Part shown: positions 43,176 to 51,815 of the stretch, piece by piece
How positions within the stretch are numbered: position 1 is the stretch's first letter
Layout: each line of letters starts with the position of its first letter
NCBI GenBank assembly: GCA_017548045.1
Contig: JAFYNR010000022.1
Span: 19,765-83,764 of the forward strand
DNA length: 64,000 nucleotides
Direction of reading: 5' to 3'
Source: Clostridia bacterium
GTDB taxonomy: Bacteria; Bacillota; Clostridia; Oscillospirales; Acutalibacteraceae
Translations under genes and position numbers: made by a program
The notes under the pieces: generated by a model
What the model was told of the DNA's origin: nothing
What the model saw: the letters and a program-made list of their open reading frames with translations, nothing else
Database searches by the model: none

Positions 43176-43777
43176 TTTGACGCACCGATAATTTTGGTAA
43201 GGAACGACCTGCGGTGGCATTCCGCAATTCCGTGTGCTTCAATCAATTCATAATGAAGCTTTGTGCCGTAGCCCTTGTGCTTTTCAAACTGATACTGCGG
43301 ATATTTTTCTGCAATTTCCAGCATAAATCTGTCCCTGCTCACCTTTGCAAGAATAGACGCCGCCGCTATTGAAGGGCTGTTGGCATCACCCTTGATTATG
43401 GTTTCGCCGTCAATGGCAAGAGGCGGCATTCTGTTGCCGTCAATAAGTGCGTAATCCGCAGGAACGTCAAGACCTTCAACGGCTTTTCGCATGGCAAGAT
43501 AGGTTGCCTGAAGAATATTTATTTCATCAATGGTCTTTTCGTCAACGCTTGCCACACACCAGCTTATTGCCTTTTCTTTTATAACATCAAAAAGAGCTTC
43601 GCGCTTTTTTTCGGATATTTTCTTGGAATCGTTAAGTCCTTCTATTTCACAGCCCTCGGGCAGAATGACAGCCGCCGCAAAAACGGGACCGGCAAGAGGC
43701 CCTCTGCCTGCTTCGTCTACACCGCAAACGGATTTATAGCCCTTTTGCGACGCATTTATTTCATACTGAAAATCCAT
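43172..43777 (-). CDS. rnhB: Ribonuclease HII
   Basis: A 201-residue RNase H2. The acidic active-site residues are in VCGVDEAGRGPLAGPV (Asp-Glu, about 19-20), an Asp in YALIDGN (about 114) and an Asp-containing segment near KGDANSPSIAAASILAKVSRD. It removes ribonucleotides and RNA from RNA:DNA hybrids. The gene sits between capA-like and yraN on one strand; GAGTGATA precedes the ATG. Confidence 0.95.
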   Translation of the reverse strand: MDFQYEINASQKGYKSVCGVDEAGRGPLAGPVFAAAVILPEGCEIEGLNDSKKISEKKREALFDVIKEKAISWCVASVDEKTIDEINILQATYLAMRKAVEGLDVPADYALIDGNRMPPLAIDGETIIKGDANSPSIAAASILAKVSRDRFMLEIAEKYPQYQFEKHKGYGTKLHYELIEAHGIAECHRRSFLTKIIGASK

Positions 43778-43791
43778 TTATATCACTCGCT

Positions 43792-44973
43792 TTATTTAAG
43801 AAACTGCTTATCAATAACTTCATTGAGGATATCGTAGAGATACTGAAGGCTGAAATCCGAGGTTTTGCTGAGAACACCGTGCTTTGAAGCAAGCTCCTCG
43901 GTATATGCTTCAAGGGGATAAACTCTTATATTTGAGCATCCGTAGCCGAAATGGGTAACAACACCCGAAAACTTAACGTTTTCAAGGGCAATTTCACCTG
44001 TCGTATTATTCTTCACAACCTCAAAATTCAGCATACCGCCAAGCATTCTGGGTCCTCTGTTCTGTGCGGAAATAAAGTTTCCCAAAGAGTATGCAACCAG
44101 AGTTTTTCTGCCGTCGCGGTTTGTTATATATTCAACAGGCTGAATAACGTGAGGATGAGTGCCTATTATTACGTCGGCGCCCCACATTGCAAGCTTTTCC
44201 GCAAGCTCACGCTGAGCATCCGTAGGCTCGTGTGTATATTCATTGCCCCAGTGGGCACTTACAACTACAACATCCGCAACCTCTTTTGCCTTTATGATGC
44301 GCTGCTGAAGAAGAGATTCATCCGCCGCACGGACAAGGATAACCTCCGAATCCTCGGGAAGCGAAAGACCGTTTGCCGAATCAGTAAATCCGAGATAAGC
44401 AATTCTGACGCCGTTAACCTCATTCATGGGAATGTTGCTCATATCGTCTGAATTGAGATAAGCTCCGCATGTCACGGCATTCTTGCTTTTCCAGAAATTT
44501 ATTGCAGATATAAGCCCTTTTTCACCGCAGTCAAGAGAATGGTTTGTGGCAATATTGAATACGTCAAAGCCTATTTCGAGCATTTCCTCGCCCACTTCAA
44601 CGGGCGAATTGAACATAGGATAGCTTGAAACGTTGTGTTCGGTTGAAATTATTGTTTCCTGATTGAGAATTGCCACATCGGGCTCGGCAATATAATCGGC
44701 AATTCTTTCATATGCGTCGGTAAAATCATAACCGCCGCTGCTTCTTGCCGCCGCCTGCTCATAAACGGTATCGTGAATAAGGTTATCACCCACGGCAACA
44801 AAGCTGACTCTTGAAAACAGCTCCGCCTGCTGAGTTGTTTCACCGTCTGAATTCGGGGCAGCACCCGTGCTTATATCAGGCCGTGAGGAATCCCTTCCGA
44901 GAAAAATAACGCCAAGCGCAATTATATCGATAACAATTATCACGGCAAGGAAAATCGACATTCTTTTTTTCAT
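43792..44973 (-). CDS. CapA-family protein (poly-gamma-glutamate/capsule synthesis-like)
   Basis: A 393-residue protein with an N-terminal membrane anchor (SIFLAVIIVIDIIALGVIFL, about 5-24) and an extracellular CapA/PgsA-type metallophosphoesterase-like domain: FVAVGDNLIHD (about 59-69), ILNQETIIS, NIATNHSLDCGEKG, VVVSAHWGNEY, IIGTHPHVIQPVEYI and SLGNFISAQNRG. Relatives take part in poly-gamma-glutamate or wall polymer synthesis, but no pgsBC genes are present, so this role is not supported here. It interrupts the otherwise standard rbgA-rnhB order. AGAGGTG precedes the ATG. Confidence 0.85.
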   Translation of the reverse strand: MKKRMSIFLAVIIVIDIIALGVIFLGRDSSRPDISTGAAPNSDGETTQQAELFSRVSFVAVGDNLIHDTVYEQAAARSSGGYDFTDAYERIADYIAEPDVAILNQETIISTEHNVSSYPMFNSPVEVGEEMLEIGFDVFNIATNHSLDCGEKGLISAINFWKSKNAVTCGAYLNSDDMSNIPMNEVNGVRIAYLGFTDSANGLSLPEDSEVILVRAADESLLQQRIIKAKEVADVVVVSAHWGNEYTHEPTDAQRELAEKLAMWGADVIIGTHPHVIQPVEYITNRDGRKTLVAYSLGNFISAQNRGPRMLGGMLNFEVVKNNTTGEIALENVKFSGVVTHFGYGCSNIRVYPLEAYTEELASKHGVLSKTSDFSLQYLYDILNEVIDKQFLK

Positions 44974-44992
44974 TTTTTCACCTCTGACAAAA

Positions 44993-45844
44993 TCAGTCGA
45001 GAGTCAATTTGCCCAGTTTTCCGCTTCTGTATTCATCAAGAAGCATAACCGCGGCTCTTTCCGTATCTGTTTCTCCGCCTTTGATGAGCATTCCCCTCTT
45101 TGCTCCGATAAGCTCAAGAAGCTCATAGGGTTCAAGCTCTTCAAAATCGGTAATTTTATATCTTTCTTTAAGTCTGTCGGGATAATTTTTCTGCAAAACA
45201 AGTAAGAGCCTTACGGCAATTTCCTGGCTGTCGAGAATTTCATCCTTGACCGAGCCTATAAAAGCAAGCTTGAAACCTACTTCGGGGTCTTCAAACTTGG
45301 GCCAGAGTACACCCGGAGTATCGAGAAGTTCAATTCCCGAGCCTATTGCAAACCACTGGTTGCTCCTTGTAACGCCGGGTTTATCCGCAACCTTGGCACG
45401 GTTTTTACCTGCCATACGGTTAATGAACGAGGATTTGCCCGTATTGGGAATACCCACAACCATAACTCTGAGGGATTTGCCTGCCATCCCCTTTTCGGTA
45501 TTCGCCTTTATTTTTTCTTTAAGCACTTCTCTGACCGCAGGCTGAAATTTTTCAAGACCCTTTCCGCTTCTGCAGTCAACAGGCAATGCGGTTACGCCTT
45601 TTTCGGCAAGCTCCTTTATTTTGCGGACCGTTGCGTTGGGATCGGCAAGGTCGCATTTATTAAGCAGGACTATTCTGGGCTTTGAGCCTACAATTTCGTC
45701 AAGCTCAGGGTTGCGGCTGCTTTCGGGAATGCGGGCATCAACAAGCTCACAAACCGCATCAACCATGGAAAGGCTTTCTTTTATCAATCTTCGGGTTTTT
45801 GCCATATGGCCGGGAAACCACTGAACCGTCATTTTTTCATTCAT
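44993..45844 (-). CDS. rbgA: Ribosome biogenesis GTPase YlqF/RbgA
   Basis: A 283-residue circularly permuted GTPase: G4 (LLNKCDLAD, about 59) comes before G1 (GIPNTGKSSFINR, about 134) and G3 (DTPGVLWP). It opens QWFPGHMAKT, the hallmark of the family, and has the C-terminal ANTAR-like helical region. It assists late 50S assembly. It lies two bases after lepB copy 2; AGGA precedes the ATG. Confidence 0.95.
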   Translation of the reverse strand: MNEKMTVQWFPGHMAKTRRLIKESLSMVDAVCELVDARIPESSRNPELDEIVGSKPRIVLLNKCDLADPNATVRKIKELAEKGVTALPVDCRSGKGLEKFQPAVREVLKEKIKANTEKGMAGKSLRVMVVGIPNTGKSSFINRMAGKNRAKVADKPGVTRSNQWFAIGSGIELLDTPGVLWPKFEDPEVGFKLAFIGSVKDEILDSQEIAVRLLLVLQKNYPDRLKERYKITDFEELEPYELLELIGAKRGMLIKGGETDTERAAVMLLDEYRSGKLGKLTLD

Positions 45845-45846
45845 AA

Positions 45847-46401
45847 TTATCCTATTTCAAACTGGCCGAAAGGCACAATTCTGAAAAGTGCCTTTCCCAT
45901 AATATATTCTTCCCTTATAAATCCGATTCTGTTATCACGGCTGTCCGTAGAGTGATTTCTGTTATCACCCATAACGAAAACACAGCCTTCGGGCACAACC
46001 ACGGGACCCGTAAAATCTTCCCTGTCCCTTGTGGGGTCCGCAGCGTAAGGTTCATCAAGCTCTTCGCCGTCAATGTAAACTATGCCTTTTTGAAAATCGA
46101 TATCAACCGTCTGACCCTCTGTTGCGATAATTCGCTTTACAAGCACATCGGGAATAGTTTCGGTTCCGTCGGGCTGGCATGTTACAACAATATCACCGTA
46201 AACAGGCTCGGTATAGCCTGCCGTAAGCACGATTCTGTCACCCGTTCTGAGAGTGGGATACATTGAATCGCCCACAACGCCAACGGTTCTGAACAAAATC
46301 AAAAACGACAAGCCCACCAACACAACCGCCGATGCCATAACCGAAACGGTATCGTACACAAGCGAAAGTGCGCTTGATTCTTTTTTTGTTTTATCGGACA
46401 T
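45847..46401 (-). CDS. lepB: Signal peptidase I, second copy
   Basis: A 184-residue type I signal peptidase. An N-terminal anchor (SVMASAVVLVGLSFLILF) is followed by box B VVGDSMYPTL with the nucleophile Ser, box D LVKRIIATEG with the general-base Lys, and box E GDNRNHSTDSRD. It cleaves signal peptides outside the membrane. The ATG at 46401 is chosen for AGAGGTGG close upstream. It is the downstream member of a tandem pair, starting 13 bases after the stop of the first. Confidence 0.93.
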   Translation of the reverse strand: MSDKTKKESSALSLVYDTVSVMASAVVLVGLSFLILFRTVGVVGDSMYPTLRTGDRIVLTAGYTEPVYGDIVVTCQPDGTETIPDVLVKRIIATEGQTVDIDFQKGIVYIDGEELDEPYAADPTRDREDFTGPVVVPEGCVFVMGDNRNHSTDSRDNRIGFIREEYIMGKALFRIVPFGQFEIG

Positions 46402-46414
46402 TGCCGCCACCTCT

Positions 46415-46999
46415 TTATTCATAATCGTCTATCTTCCAATCACCGGTGGGAAAAAGTCTGAGATAAACCTCACCGAGAATGTATCTTTCATCAACAAAAC
46501 CGATATGGCTTGACCTGCTGTCAAGCGAATCGCCGCGGTTATCACCCATAAGGAAAACGTGACCCTCGGGCACCGTCACGGGAAATTTCACGTCGTAGCT
46601 TAACGTGGTAGGTGAGTTGATATAAGGCTCATTCAGGATTTCACCGTTGACGTAAACGTTGCCTGAGGAAAAATCAATATCAACCGTATCGCCGCCTACC
46701 GCAATAACTCTTTTGACAATGGGAACGTTTCTTTCCCACGGCTGAGTGGAGATAACTACGTCTCCCCTGTCAATGCTAAGGCTTAAGCCCGAAACCGCAA
46801 CCCAATCGCCGTTGCGAAGAGTGGGGAGCATGGAATCGCCCTCAACACCGATAACTCTGAACACAAGGCAGAATACAATAAAAGCCGCAATAACCGCACC
46901 CTTGAGCGAATCAACAACGTCATAAAGAAACGTCATACCCGACGGCGCCTTCGGCTCCTGCTGTGTGAATTCAACCGTGAATTCTTCCGTTCTGCGCAT
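46415..46999 (-). CDS. lepB: Signal peptidase I, first copy
   Basis: A 194-residue type I signal peptidase, paralogous to the next gene. Anchor VVDSLKGAVIAAFIVFCLVF, then VEGDSMLPTL (Ser), IVKRVIAVGGD (Lys) and GDNRGDSLDSRSS. AAAGGAG fixes the ATG at 46999. It follows the rplS terminator, so it may be read from weak read-through or its own promoter. Two adjacent copies probably split the substrates; which is not visible. Confidence 0.93.
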   Translation of the reverse strand: MRRTEEFTVEFTQQEPKAPSGMTFLYDVVDSLKGAVIAAFIVFCLVFRVIGVEGDSMLPTLRNGDWVAVSGLSLSIDRGDVVISTQPWERNVPIVKRVIAVGGDTVDIDFSSGNVYVNGEILNEPYINSPTTLSYDVKFPVTVPEGHVFLMGDNRGDSLDSRSSHIGFVDERYILGEVYLRLFPTGDWKIDDYE

Positions 47000-47065
47000 T
47001 ATGTTCTCCTTTCCGCACAAAAGAATGCAAATCTAAAGTAATTAATTAATAGAGATAACATTAAA

Positions 47066-47092
47066 GGTGTAACAACCAAAAATTGTTACACC
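47066..47092 (-). terminator. Terminator after rplS
   Basis: A 10-bp stem (GGTGTAACAA / TTGTTACACC, seven-base loop) followed on the minus strand by TTTAATGTT. Confidence 0.7.
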
Positions 47093-47105
47093 CTCATCAA
47101 GCCGA

Positions 47106-47450
47106 TTATCTGATCTGTTCCTTAACCTTTGCAGCCTTACCAACTCTGTTTCTGAGGTAGTAGAGCTTGCTTCTGCGAACACGACCGTGTCTGATTACTT
47201 CAACCTTAGCAACGTTAGGTGAGTGAACGGGGAATACCCTTTCAACGCCTACGCCGTAAGATACACGGCGAACAGTGAAGGTTGCTGAAACGCCTGAACC
47301 CTTCATAGCGATTACTGTACCTTCAAAAGCCTGAATTCTTTCTTTGTCGCCTTCACGAATCTTAACCGATACCTTTACGGTATCACCGACTTCGATTGCA
47401 GGCACTTCGGATTTGAGTGAATCCTGTGCGATGAGTTTGAGTGCATCCAT
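47106..47450 (-). CDS. rplS: 50S ribosomal protein L19
   Basis: A 114-residue ribosomal protein: [15 protein letters not shown] near the start, [14 protein letters not shown], the [19 protein letters not shown] block and the conserved [19 protein letters not shown] fixes the ATG at 47450. In most Firmicutes it ends a ylxM-ffh-rpsP-rimM-trmD-rplS run; here it stands apart, with its own promoter and an untranslated leader of about 130 bases (47451-47581) that could bind a regulator. Confidence 0.97.
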   Translation of the reverse strand: MDALKLIAQDSLKSEVPAIEVGDTVKVSVKIREGDKERIQAFEGTVIAMKGSGVSATFTVRRVSYGVGVERVFPVHSPNVAKVEVIRHGRVRRSKLYYLRNRVGKAAKVKEQIR

Positions 47451-47587
47451 TGTAATTTCCTCCGATTTTTTCAGAAGTTCGTAACTGCCCTTACTCTGCA
47501 GAAAGAGGAACGTCCGCTTTAATGTTATTGGCATTAAACCCCGTCTTTGAATACAAATATTCTAATGACGGCACAAATGCGAGTAAT

Positions 47588-47616
47588 ATGATAACACAAC
47601 ATTTTAAAGATTGCAA
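47588..47616 (-). promoter_or_regulatory. Promoter of rplS
   Basis: On the minus strand TTGCAA (47616-47611), 17-base spacer, TATCAT (47593-47588) preceded by TG-T. The expected start point is near 47581, giving a leader of about 130 bases. Confidence 0.6.
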
Positions 47617-47694
47617 GTGTTTTTTTGCCGTTTTCACATATTTTTTATATTTTGATAAATATGCACCAAAAACACGGTTATAATCCTCTCTGCA

Positions 47695-48357
47695 TCATTC
47701 AAAAATGCTCAAATTCTCCTGCAAAAGCTTCGTTCTGACTATAACGGTGTTCTCTGTTTCTGCACCAAACTGCGACAAAAGCGCACTGAGAAGCAGCTCG
47801 GCGTTGAGATTTACGGTGTTGCCTGCCGCAAGAATCGTTGTAATAAAGACCTCGTTGCCCTTTGCTTCAGCCTCAAATTTACGCACCATCTCACAAAGAT
47901 TAACGGTTTTTATACCTCTTTTGCTTCGCTTTTCAGCGTTAAGCACACCGCCTTCAATCAAAGAAGCGGCACCCAAAGCAAAGCCCTGCGCCTCACCCTC
48001 GTTTGCAAATTCCGCAATAATTTCGTATTCTGCCGCAGCAATGGCATTGGGCTTACACTCAGGCTTTGCAACGTCAATAATTTCAATGCCCTCGGGCATA
48101 ACCGCATTAAGCCTTTTCTTGATTTCTCCGAAGGACATTTCACCTTCAATTCTGATATCAAGAGGCTCTCTCATACCCACCTGTCCCAAAGGCAGAGGCA
48201 TAAGAAACGTCATATACGGATGGGGATTGAAGCCCTCGGTATACCAGAGAGGAATTTCCGCACGTCTTACGGCGCGGGTCATACAGCGGTTCATATCGAG
48301 ATGGGAGATATAAACCGCAAGACCGTCTTTCTTAAACCACAGTCTTACCGATTTCAT
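47695..48357 (-). CDS. DUF2344 (TIGR03936) radical-SAM-linked protein
   Basis: A 220-residue protein of the DUF2344/TIGR03936 family: RLWFKKDGLAVYISHLDMNRCMTRAVRRA, EGFNPHPYMTFLMPLPLG and REPLDIRIEG. In many bacteria it is fused to, or adjoins, the radical SAM protein of the previous gene, and is thought to help an RNA- or protein-modifying reaction; no activity is proven. GGAGGTGTG fixes the ATG at 48357, which lies 26 bases inside the end of the radical SAM gene. Confidence 0.88.
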   Translation of the reverse strand: MKSVRLWFKKDGLAVYISHLDMNRCMTRAVRRAEIPLWYTEGFNPHPYMTFLMPLPLGQVGMREPLDIRIEGEMSFGEIKKRLNAVMPEGIEIIDVAKPECKPNAIAAAEYEIIAEFANEGEAQGFALGAASLIEGGVLNAEKRSKRGIKTVNLCEMVRKFEAEAKGNEVFITTILAAGNTVNLNAELLLSALLSQFGAETENTVIVRTKLLQENLSIFE

Positions 48358-50188
48358 CACACACACCTCCGTTAAGCTTATTCGCACCGCAGCCTGCACA
48401 TTTTTCGCGGCAGCAGGCGGTGGTTTCGCCCTTGTGGGCTTTCTTATTCTCATTTACAAGGAACTTCTTCGTTACGCCGTAATCCATATGGTCCCAGGGC
48501 AGAATCTCGTCATATTCACGGCGTCTTGCAGTATAGAAATACGGGTCAATTCCGTTTTCGGCAAAGCTTTCTTCCCACATATCGGGTTTCAGACATTCAG
48601 CCCAGCCGTCAAACTTACAGCCCTTTCTCCAGGCGGTTTCGATTACGTCGGCAAGGCGTCTGTCACCTCTTGCAAACACGCCCTCAAGGAAACTTGTCCA
48701 GGGTACGTGGCGCGACACGTTGACCTTTCTTGTTTTAACGCAGGAAACGAGATAATTCTGTTTTTCGATAAGCACGTCGGGCTTATCCTGCGGCTCCCAC
48801 TGGAAGGGAGTAAAAGGCTTTGGCACAAGCGAAGCTACGCTTATGCTTACGCTGACACTCTTGCCCTTGGGTTTATCGGGATTTTTGTAATACTCATCAA
48901 CAACCGCCTGCGCAAGATTGGCAATACCCTCAATATCTTCCTCTGTTTCGGTAGGCAGACCGATCATAAAATAAAGCTTCACCGCAGTCCAACCTCCCGA
49001 AAAAGCCTGTGCGGCAGTTGTAAGCACTTCTTTCTCGGTAATATTCTTGTTGATTACATCGCGAAGACGCTGTGTGCCTGCTTCGGGCGCAAAGGTAAGA
49101 CCGCTTCTTCTGACAGCGTTAAGCTTTTCCATAAGCTCCTTGGGGAAGTTATCCGCCCTCAGAGAAGGAAGCGCAATATTTATTTTTTCTTCTATCGTCC
49201 AGGGAAGCATATTGGTTATCAGCTTTTCAAGACCCTTGTAATCGCTGGTGCTCAATGAGCAAAGTGAAATTTCATCGTAACCCGTACTGTCACAGATCGC
49301 CTTACACTGAGCCTCAACAACCTCGGGAGATTTTCTTCTGAGAGGTCTGTTGAGGAAGCCTGCCTGACAGAATCTGCAGCCGCGGATACATCCTCTGAAA
49401 ATTTCAACGGTTGTTCTGTCGTGAACAACTTCAAGGAAGGGAACAACGAATTCGGACGGCGAAAACATTGAATCAAGGTCTGCAACGTTGCGTTTTTCAA
49501 CCTTTTCGGGTGCACCGCAGGTAGGGTTAACCGACTTTACGGTGTTATCTTCATTGTATTCAACCTCATAAAGTGACGGTACATAAACGCCCTTTATCTG
49601 TGCCGCCGCCTGCAGAAACTCCTGCTTTGAGGCGCCCTTAGCCTTGTATTCTTTGAGCAAATCAATAAGCTCGTTTGTTACTTCCTCGCCGTCGCCCGGC
49701 AGGGTTATATCGAAAAATTCAGCCATAGGCTCCGCATTGCAGACACAGGCACCGCCTGCAATAACAACAGGCGTAAGTGAAGTTCTGTCCTTCGACCTGA
49801 GAGGAAGTCCTGCAAGGTCAAGCATATTGAGCACGTTGGTATAGCTCAGCTCATACTGCATCGTAAAACCGAGAATATCAAAGTTGCGGATTTCATCTCC
49901 GCTTTCAAGGCCGTAAAGCAGAATATCGTTCTCTCTCATTACGGCTTCCATATCGGTCCAGGGTGCAAAAACCCTTTCGCACCAGGCATCTTCCCTCGCA
50001 TTGACAAGAGAATAAAGAATCTTCATTCCCAGATGCGACATACCTATTTCGTAGGTATCGGGGAAACAGAATGCATAACGGATATCAACCTTTGATTTAT
50101 CCTTGACAACGCTGTTAAGTTCGCCGCCGGTGTATCTGCCGGGCTTCTGAACCTTGAGCAAAAATTTTTCAAGCTTTTTCGGATACAT
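48332..50188 (-). CDS. TIGR03960-type B12-binding radical SAM protein
   Basis: A 618-residue radical SAM protein of the TIGR03960 family. The N-terminal cobalamin-like domain has YAFCFPDTYEIGMSHLG and VIAGGACVCNAEPMAEFFD, and the cluster cysteines are C267, C271 and C274 (RGCIRGCRFCQAG). Downstream come PSLRADNFPKELM, PEAGTQRLRDVINKNI and GLPTETEED. A Cys-rich C-terminus (CCREKCAGCGANK) could hold a second metal site. It is co-transcribed with the DUF2344 gene as in many Clostridia. Substrate unknown. Confidence 0.88.
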   Translation of the reverse strand: MYPKKLEKFLLKVQKPGRYTGGELNSVVKDKSKVDIRYAFCFPDTYEIGMSHLGMKILYSLVNAREDAWCERVFAPWTDMEAVMRENDILLYGLESGDEIRNFDILGFTMQYELSYTNVLNMLDLAGLPLRSKDRTSLTPVVIAGGACVCNAEPMAEFFDITLPGDGEEVTNELIDLLKEYKAKGASKQEFLQAAAQIKGVYVPSLYEVEYNEDNTVKSVNPTCGAPEKVEKRNVADLDSMFSPSEFVVPFLEVVHDRTTVEIFRGCIRGCRFCQAGFLNRPLRRKSPEVVEAQCKAICDSTGYDEISLCSLSTSDYKGLEKLITNMLPWTIEEKINIALPSLRADNFPKELMEKLNAVRRSGLTFAPEAGTQRLRDVINKNITEKEVLTTAAQAFSGGWTAVKLYFMIGLPTETEEDIEGIANLAQAVVDEYYKNPDKPKGKSVSVSISVASLVPKPFTPFQWEPQDKPDVLIEKQNYLVSCVKTRKVNVSRHVPWTSFLEGVFARGDRRLADVIETAWRKGCKFDGWAECLKPDMWEESFAENGIDPYFYTARRREYDEILPWDHMDYGVTKKFLVNENKKAHKGETTACCREKCAGCGANKLNGGVCDEIGKTVV

Positions 50189-50235
50189 AAGATTTCTCCC
50201 AAATTAAAGTTATCTTATTAATAATATCATAACTT

Positions 50236-50841
50236 TCAAAAAAAATCCATACTTTTCTCTTTTTTATATACGGCCGCCGCAAGGTAACCTGAAACGGCAA
50301 GCAGTGTTACGTTACCTGTTTTCAAAAGCAAAGTAACGCCTGCGGTAACCATAGGCACAATAAAGAGGCAGGAAACACCGAAGCATATCTTTTCGCATAT
50401 TTCGGAATCCGTTATGCGTTCAAGAAAAAATTTCAGAATATTGCCGCCGTCAAGAGGCTGACAGGGCAAAAGATTGAACAGCCCCACACAAAGGCTTATG
50501 ACAGCCGCCGTTTTTATGTCTTCCGTGCCGCCAAAGACAAAAAGCAGGGCCGACAAAGCAAAATTTGCCGTCGGTCCCGAAGCGTAAATTATAATTTCCC
50601 CAATGCTTTTTATTCCCGATGCACCTGATCTTTCAAGCTTTACTCCGTAGAAAGAAAGCTCTATGAGTTTAGGCTTTTCACCGAAAAGAAGCAGAGCAGT
50701 TATATGCCCCAGCTCGTGAATTATACAGCAAAATAACGCCGTTGCACACAAGCCGCTTTCGTCAACAATCAGGGTCAGAGTTACTGCCGTCGCAAAGGAA
50801 ATGTTTATTCTCAGAACGGTTTCGCCGAGCTTAACCCTCAT
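50236..50841 (-). CDS. M50 site-2 protease-like (SpoIVFB-like) metalloprotease
   Basis: A 201-residue polytopic zinc protease: HELGH metal-binding motif at about residues 43-47 within ALFCCIIHELGHITALLLFG, and the third ligand in LLPCQPLDGGNIL (about 125-131). Five or six membrane spans. SpoIVFB, the closest type, cuts pro-sigma-K in sporulating Bacilli, and the adjoining M23 gene fits SpoIVFA. Whether this organism sporulates is not shown. The start overlaps the M23 gene by 11 bases; no strong ribosome site, so coupled translation is likely. Confidence 0.82.
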   Translation of the reverse strand: MRVKLGETVLRINISFATAVTLTLIVDESGLCATALFCCIIHELGHITALLLFGEKPKLIELSFYGVKLERSGASGIKSIGEIIIYASGPTANFALSALLFVFGGTEDIKTAAVISLCVGLFNLLPCQPLDGGNILKFFLERITDSEICEKICFGVSCLFIVPMVTAGVTLLLKTGNVTLLAVSGYLAAAVYKKEKSMDFF

Positions 50842-51724
50842 TGCCGTTATCGGGATAAAGCAGACTTGCGGGATTAACCCTTACTCCGTTTATCCTTACT
50901 TCAAAATGAAGATGAGGACCCGTTGACCAGCCCGTTGACCCCACAAGGCCTACGGTTTCACCCTGCCTTATGACTGCACCTTTGCTTACGTATATCTCGG
51001 AAAGATGGCAGTAATACGTCTGAAAATTCTCGGAATGCTCCATAAGAATGTAATTCCCCCACACGTCGCTGCTGCCCGTTTCGATTATTTTTCCGTAAAA
51101 AGATGCCGCAACGGGTGTGCCCTCGTCGGCGGCAAGGTCAATGCCCGTATGAAAGCCGTATTTGCCCGAAACAGGGTTTGTTCTGTAACCGAATTCGGAG
51201 GTTATTCTCGCATTCTGCACGGGAACAACGGGAGAAACGCTCACGTAATAGGGTGCAAAGGACGTGCCCTTTGCCGCTTCCTTCACCTGAATATCTTCGC
51301 CGCCCGACCCTTCACTGACTATTTCGCCAACCGCAACGGTTTCACCCGTTTCATCACCCGTCACTTCAAAAGACTCAACGGTGTATTCACCCGACGATGC
51401 AGATAATATATCCGCTCCCGAAAAGACATTTCCAGCCGCATTTTTTATATCCTGTGCAAACTCCCCCGCCGTCATATCCCTTAGCATAATTTCGGCGTAA
51501 TCTTCCTTGATTTTTTCAAAAAACGAAGGACTTATTTTTGATGCAATAAAAATTCCGGATACGATAAGTCCGCAGATAAGGCACTGCAGAAGCATAAGCC
51601 TTACAAGGTAATCGGTTTTATTTTTTGGTTTTTTTCTGTTCCATTCCGTATCATCATCAATTCTGAATTTATTTCTGTATTCGTCACGTTCAAGACGTTT
51701 TGAGGTGTATTCGAAATTCTCCAT
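50831..51724 (-). CDS. Membrane-anchored M23 (LytM) peptidase, SpoIVFA-like
   Basis: A 297-residue protein: cytoplasmic N-terminus, one membrane span at about 42-62 (LMLLQCLICGLIVSGIFIA), a linker, and a C-terminal LytM domain with all zinc-site residues, GFHTGIDLA (His, Asp), YYCHLS and GPHLHFEVR. SpoIVFA anchors its M50 partner but usually lacks an intact LytM active site, so this copy may still cut peptidoglycan peptides. GGAGG fixes the ATG at 51724. The 11-base overlap with the M50 gene implies joint synthesis. Confidence 0.82.
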   Translation of the reverse strand: MENFEYTSKRLERDEYRNKFRIDDDTEWNRKKPKNKTDYLVRLMLLQCLICGLIVSGIFIASKISPSFFEKIKEDYAEIMLRDMTAGEFAQDIKNAAGNVFSGADILSASSGEYTVESFEVTGDETGETVAVGEIVSEGSGGEDIQVKEAAKGTSFAPYYVSVSPVVPVQNARITSEFGYRTNPVSGKYGFHTGIDLAADEGTPVAASFYGKIIETGSSDVWGNYILMEHSENFQTYYCHLSEIYVSKGAVIRQGETVGLVGSTGWSTGPHLHFEVRINGVRVNPASLLYPDNGNEG

Positions 51725-51786
51725 AGCAATCCTCCGACTTGTTTTCATCGTTTGATTATATGAATTCCGGAAAAAATATATGACAA

Positions 51787-51808
51787 AACCCCGACCGAAG
51801 CCGGGGTT
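51787..51808 (-). terminator. Intrinsic terminator
   Basis: A 7-bp GC-rich stem (AACCCCG / CGGGGTT) with an eight-base loop, followed on the minus strand by TTGTCATATATTTTTT. Confidence 0.75.
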
Positions 51809-51815
51809 ACCGTAT

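Noticed and set aside
47451-47534. N-terminal extension of rplS
   Set aside because: L19 proteins begin near the MDALKL start, which has its own GGAGG site.
48434-49258. Plus-strand open frame of 274 codons
   Set aside because: Opposite the TIGR03960 radical SAM gene, which has clear motifs; no ribosome site or recognisable domain.
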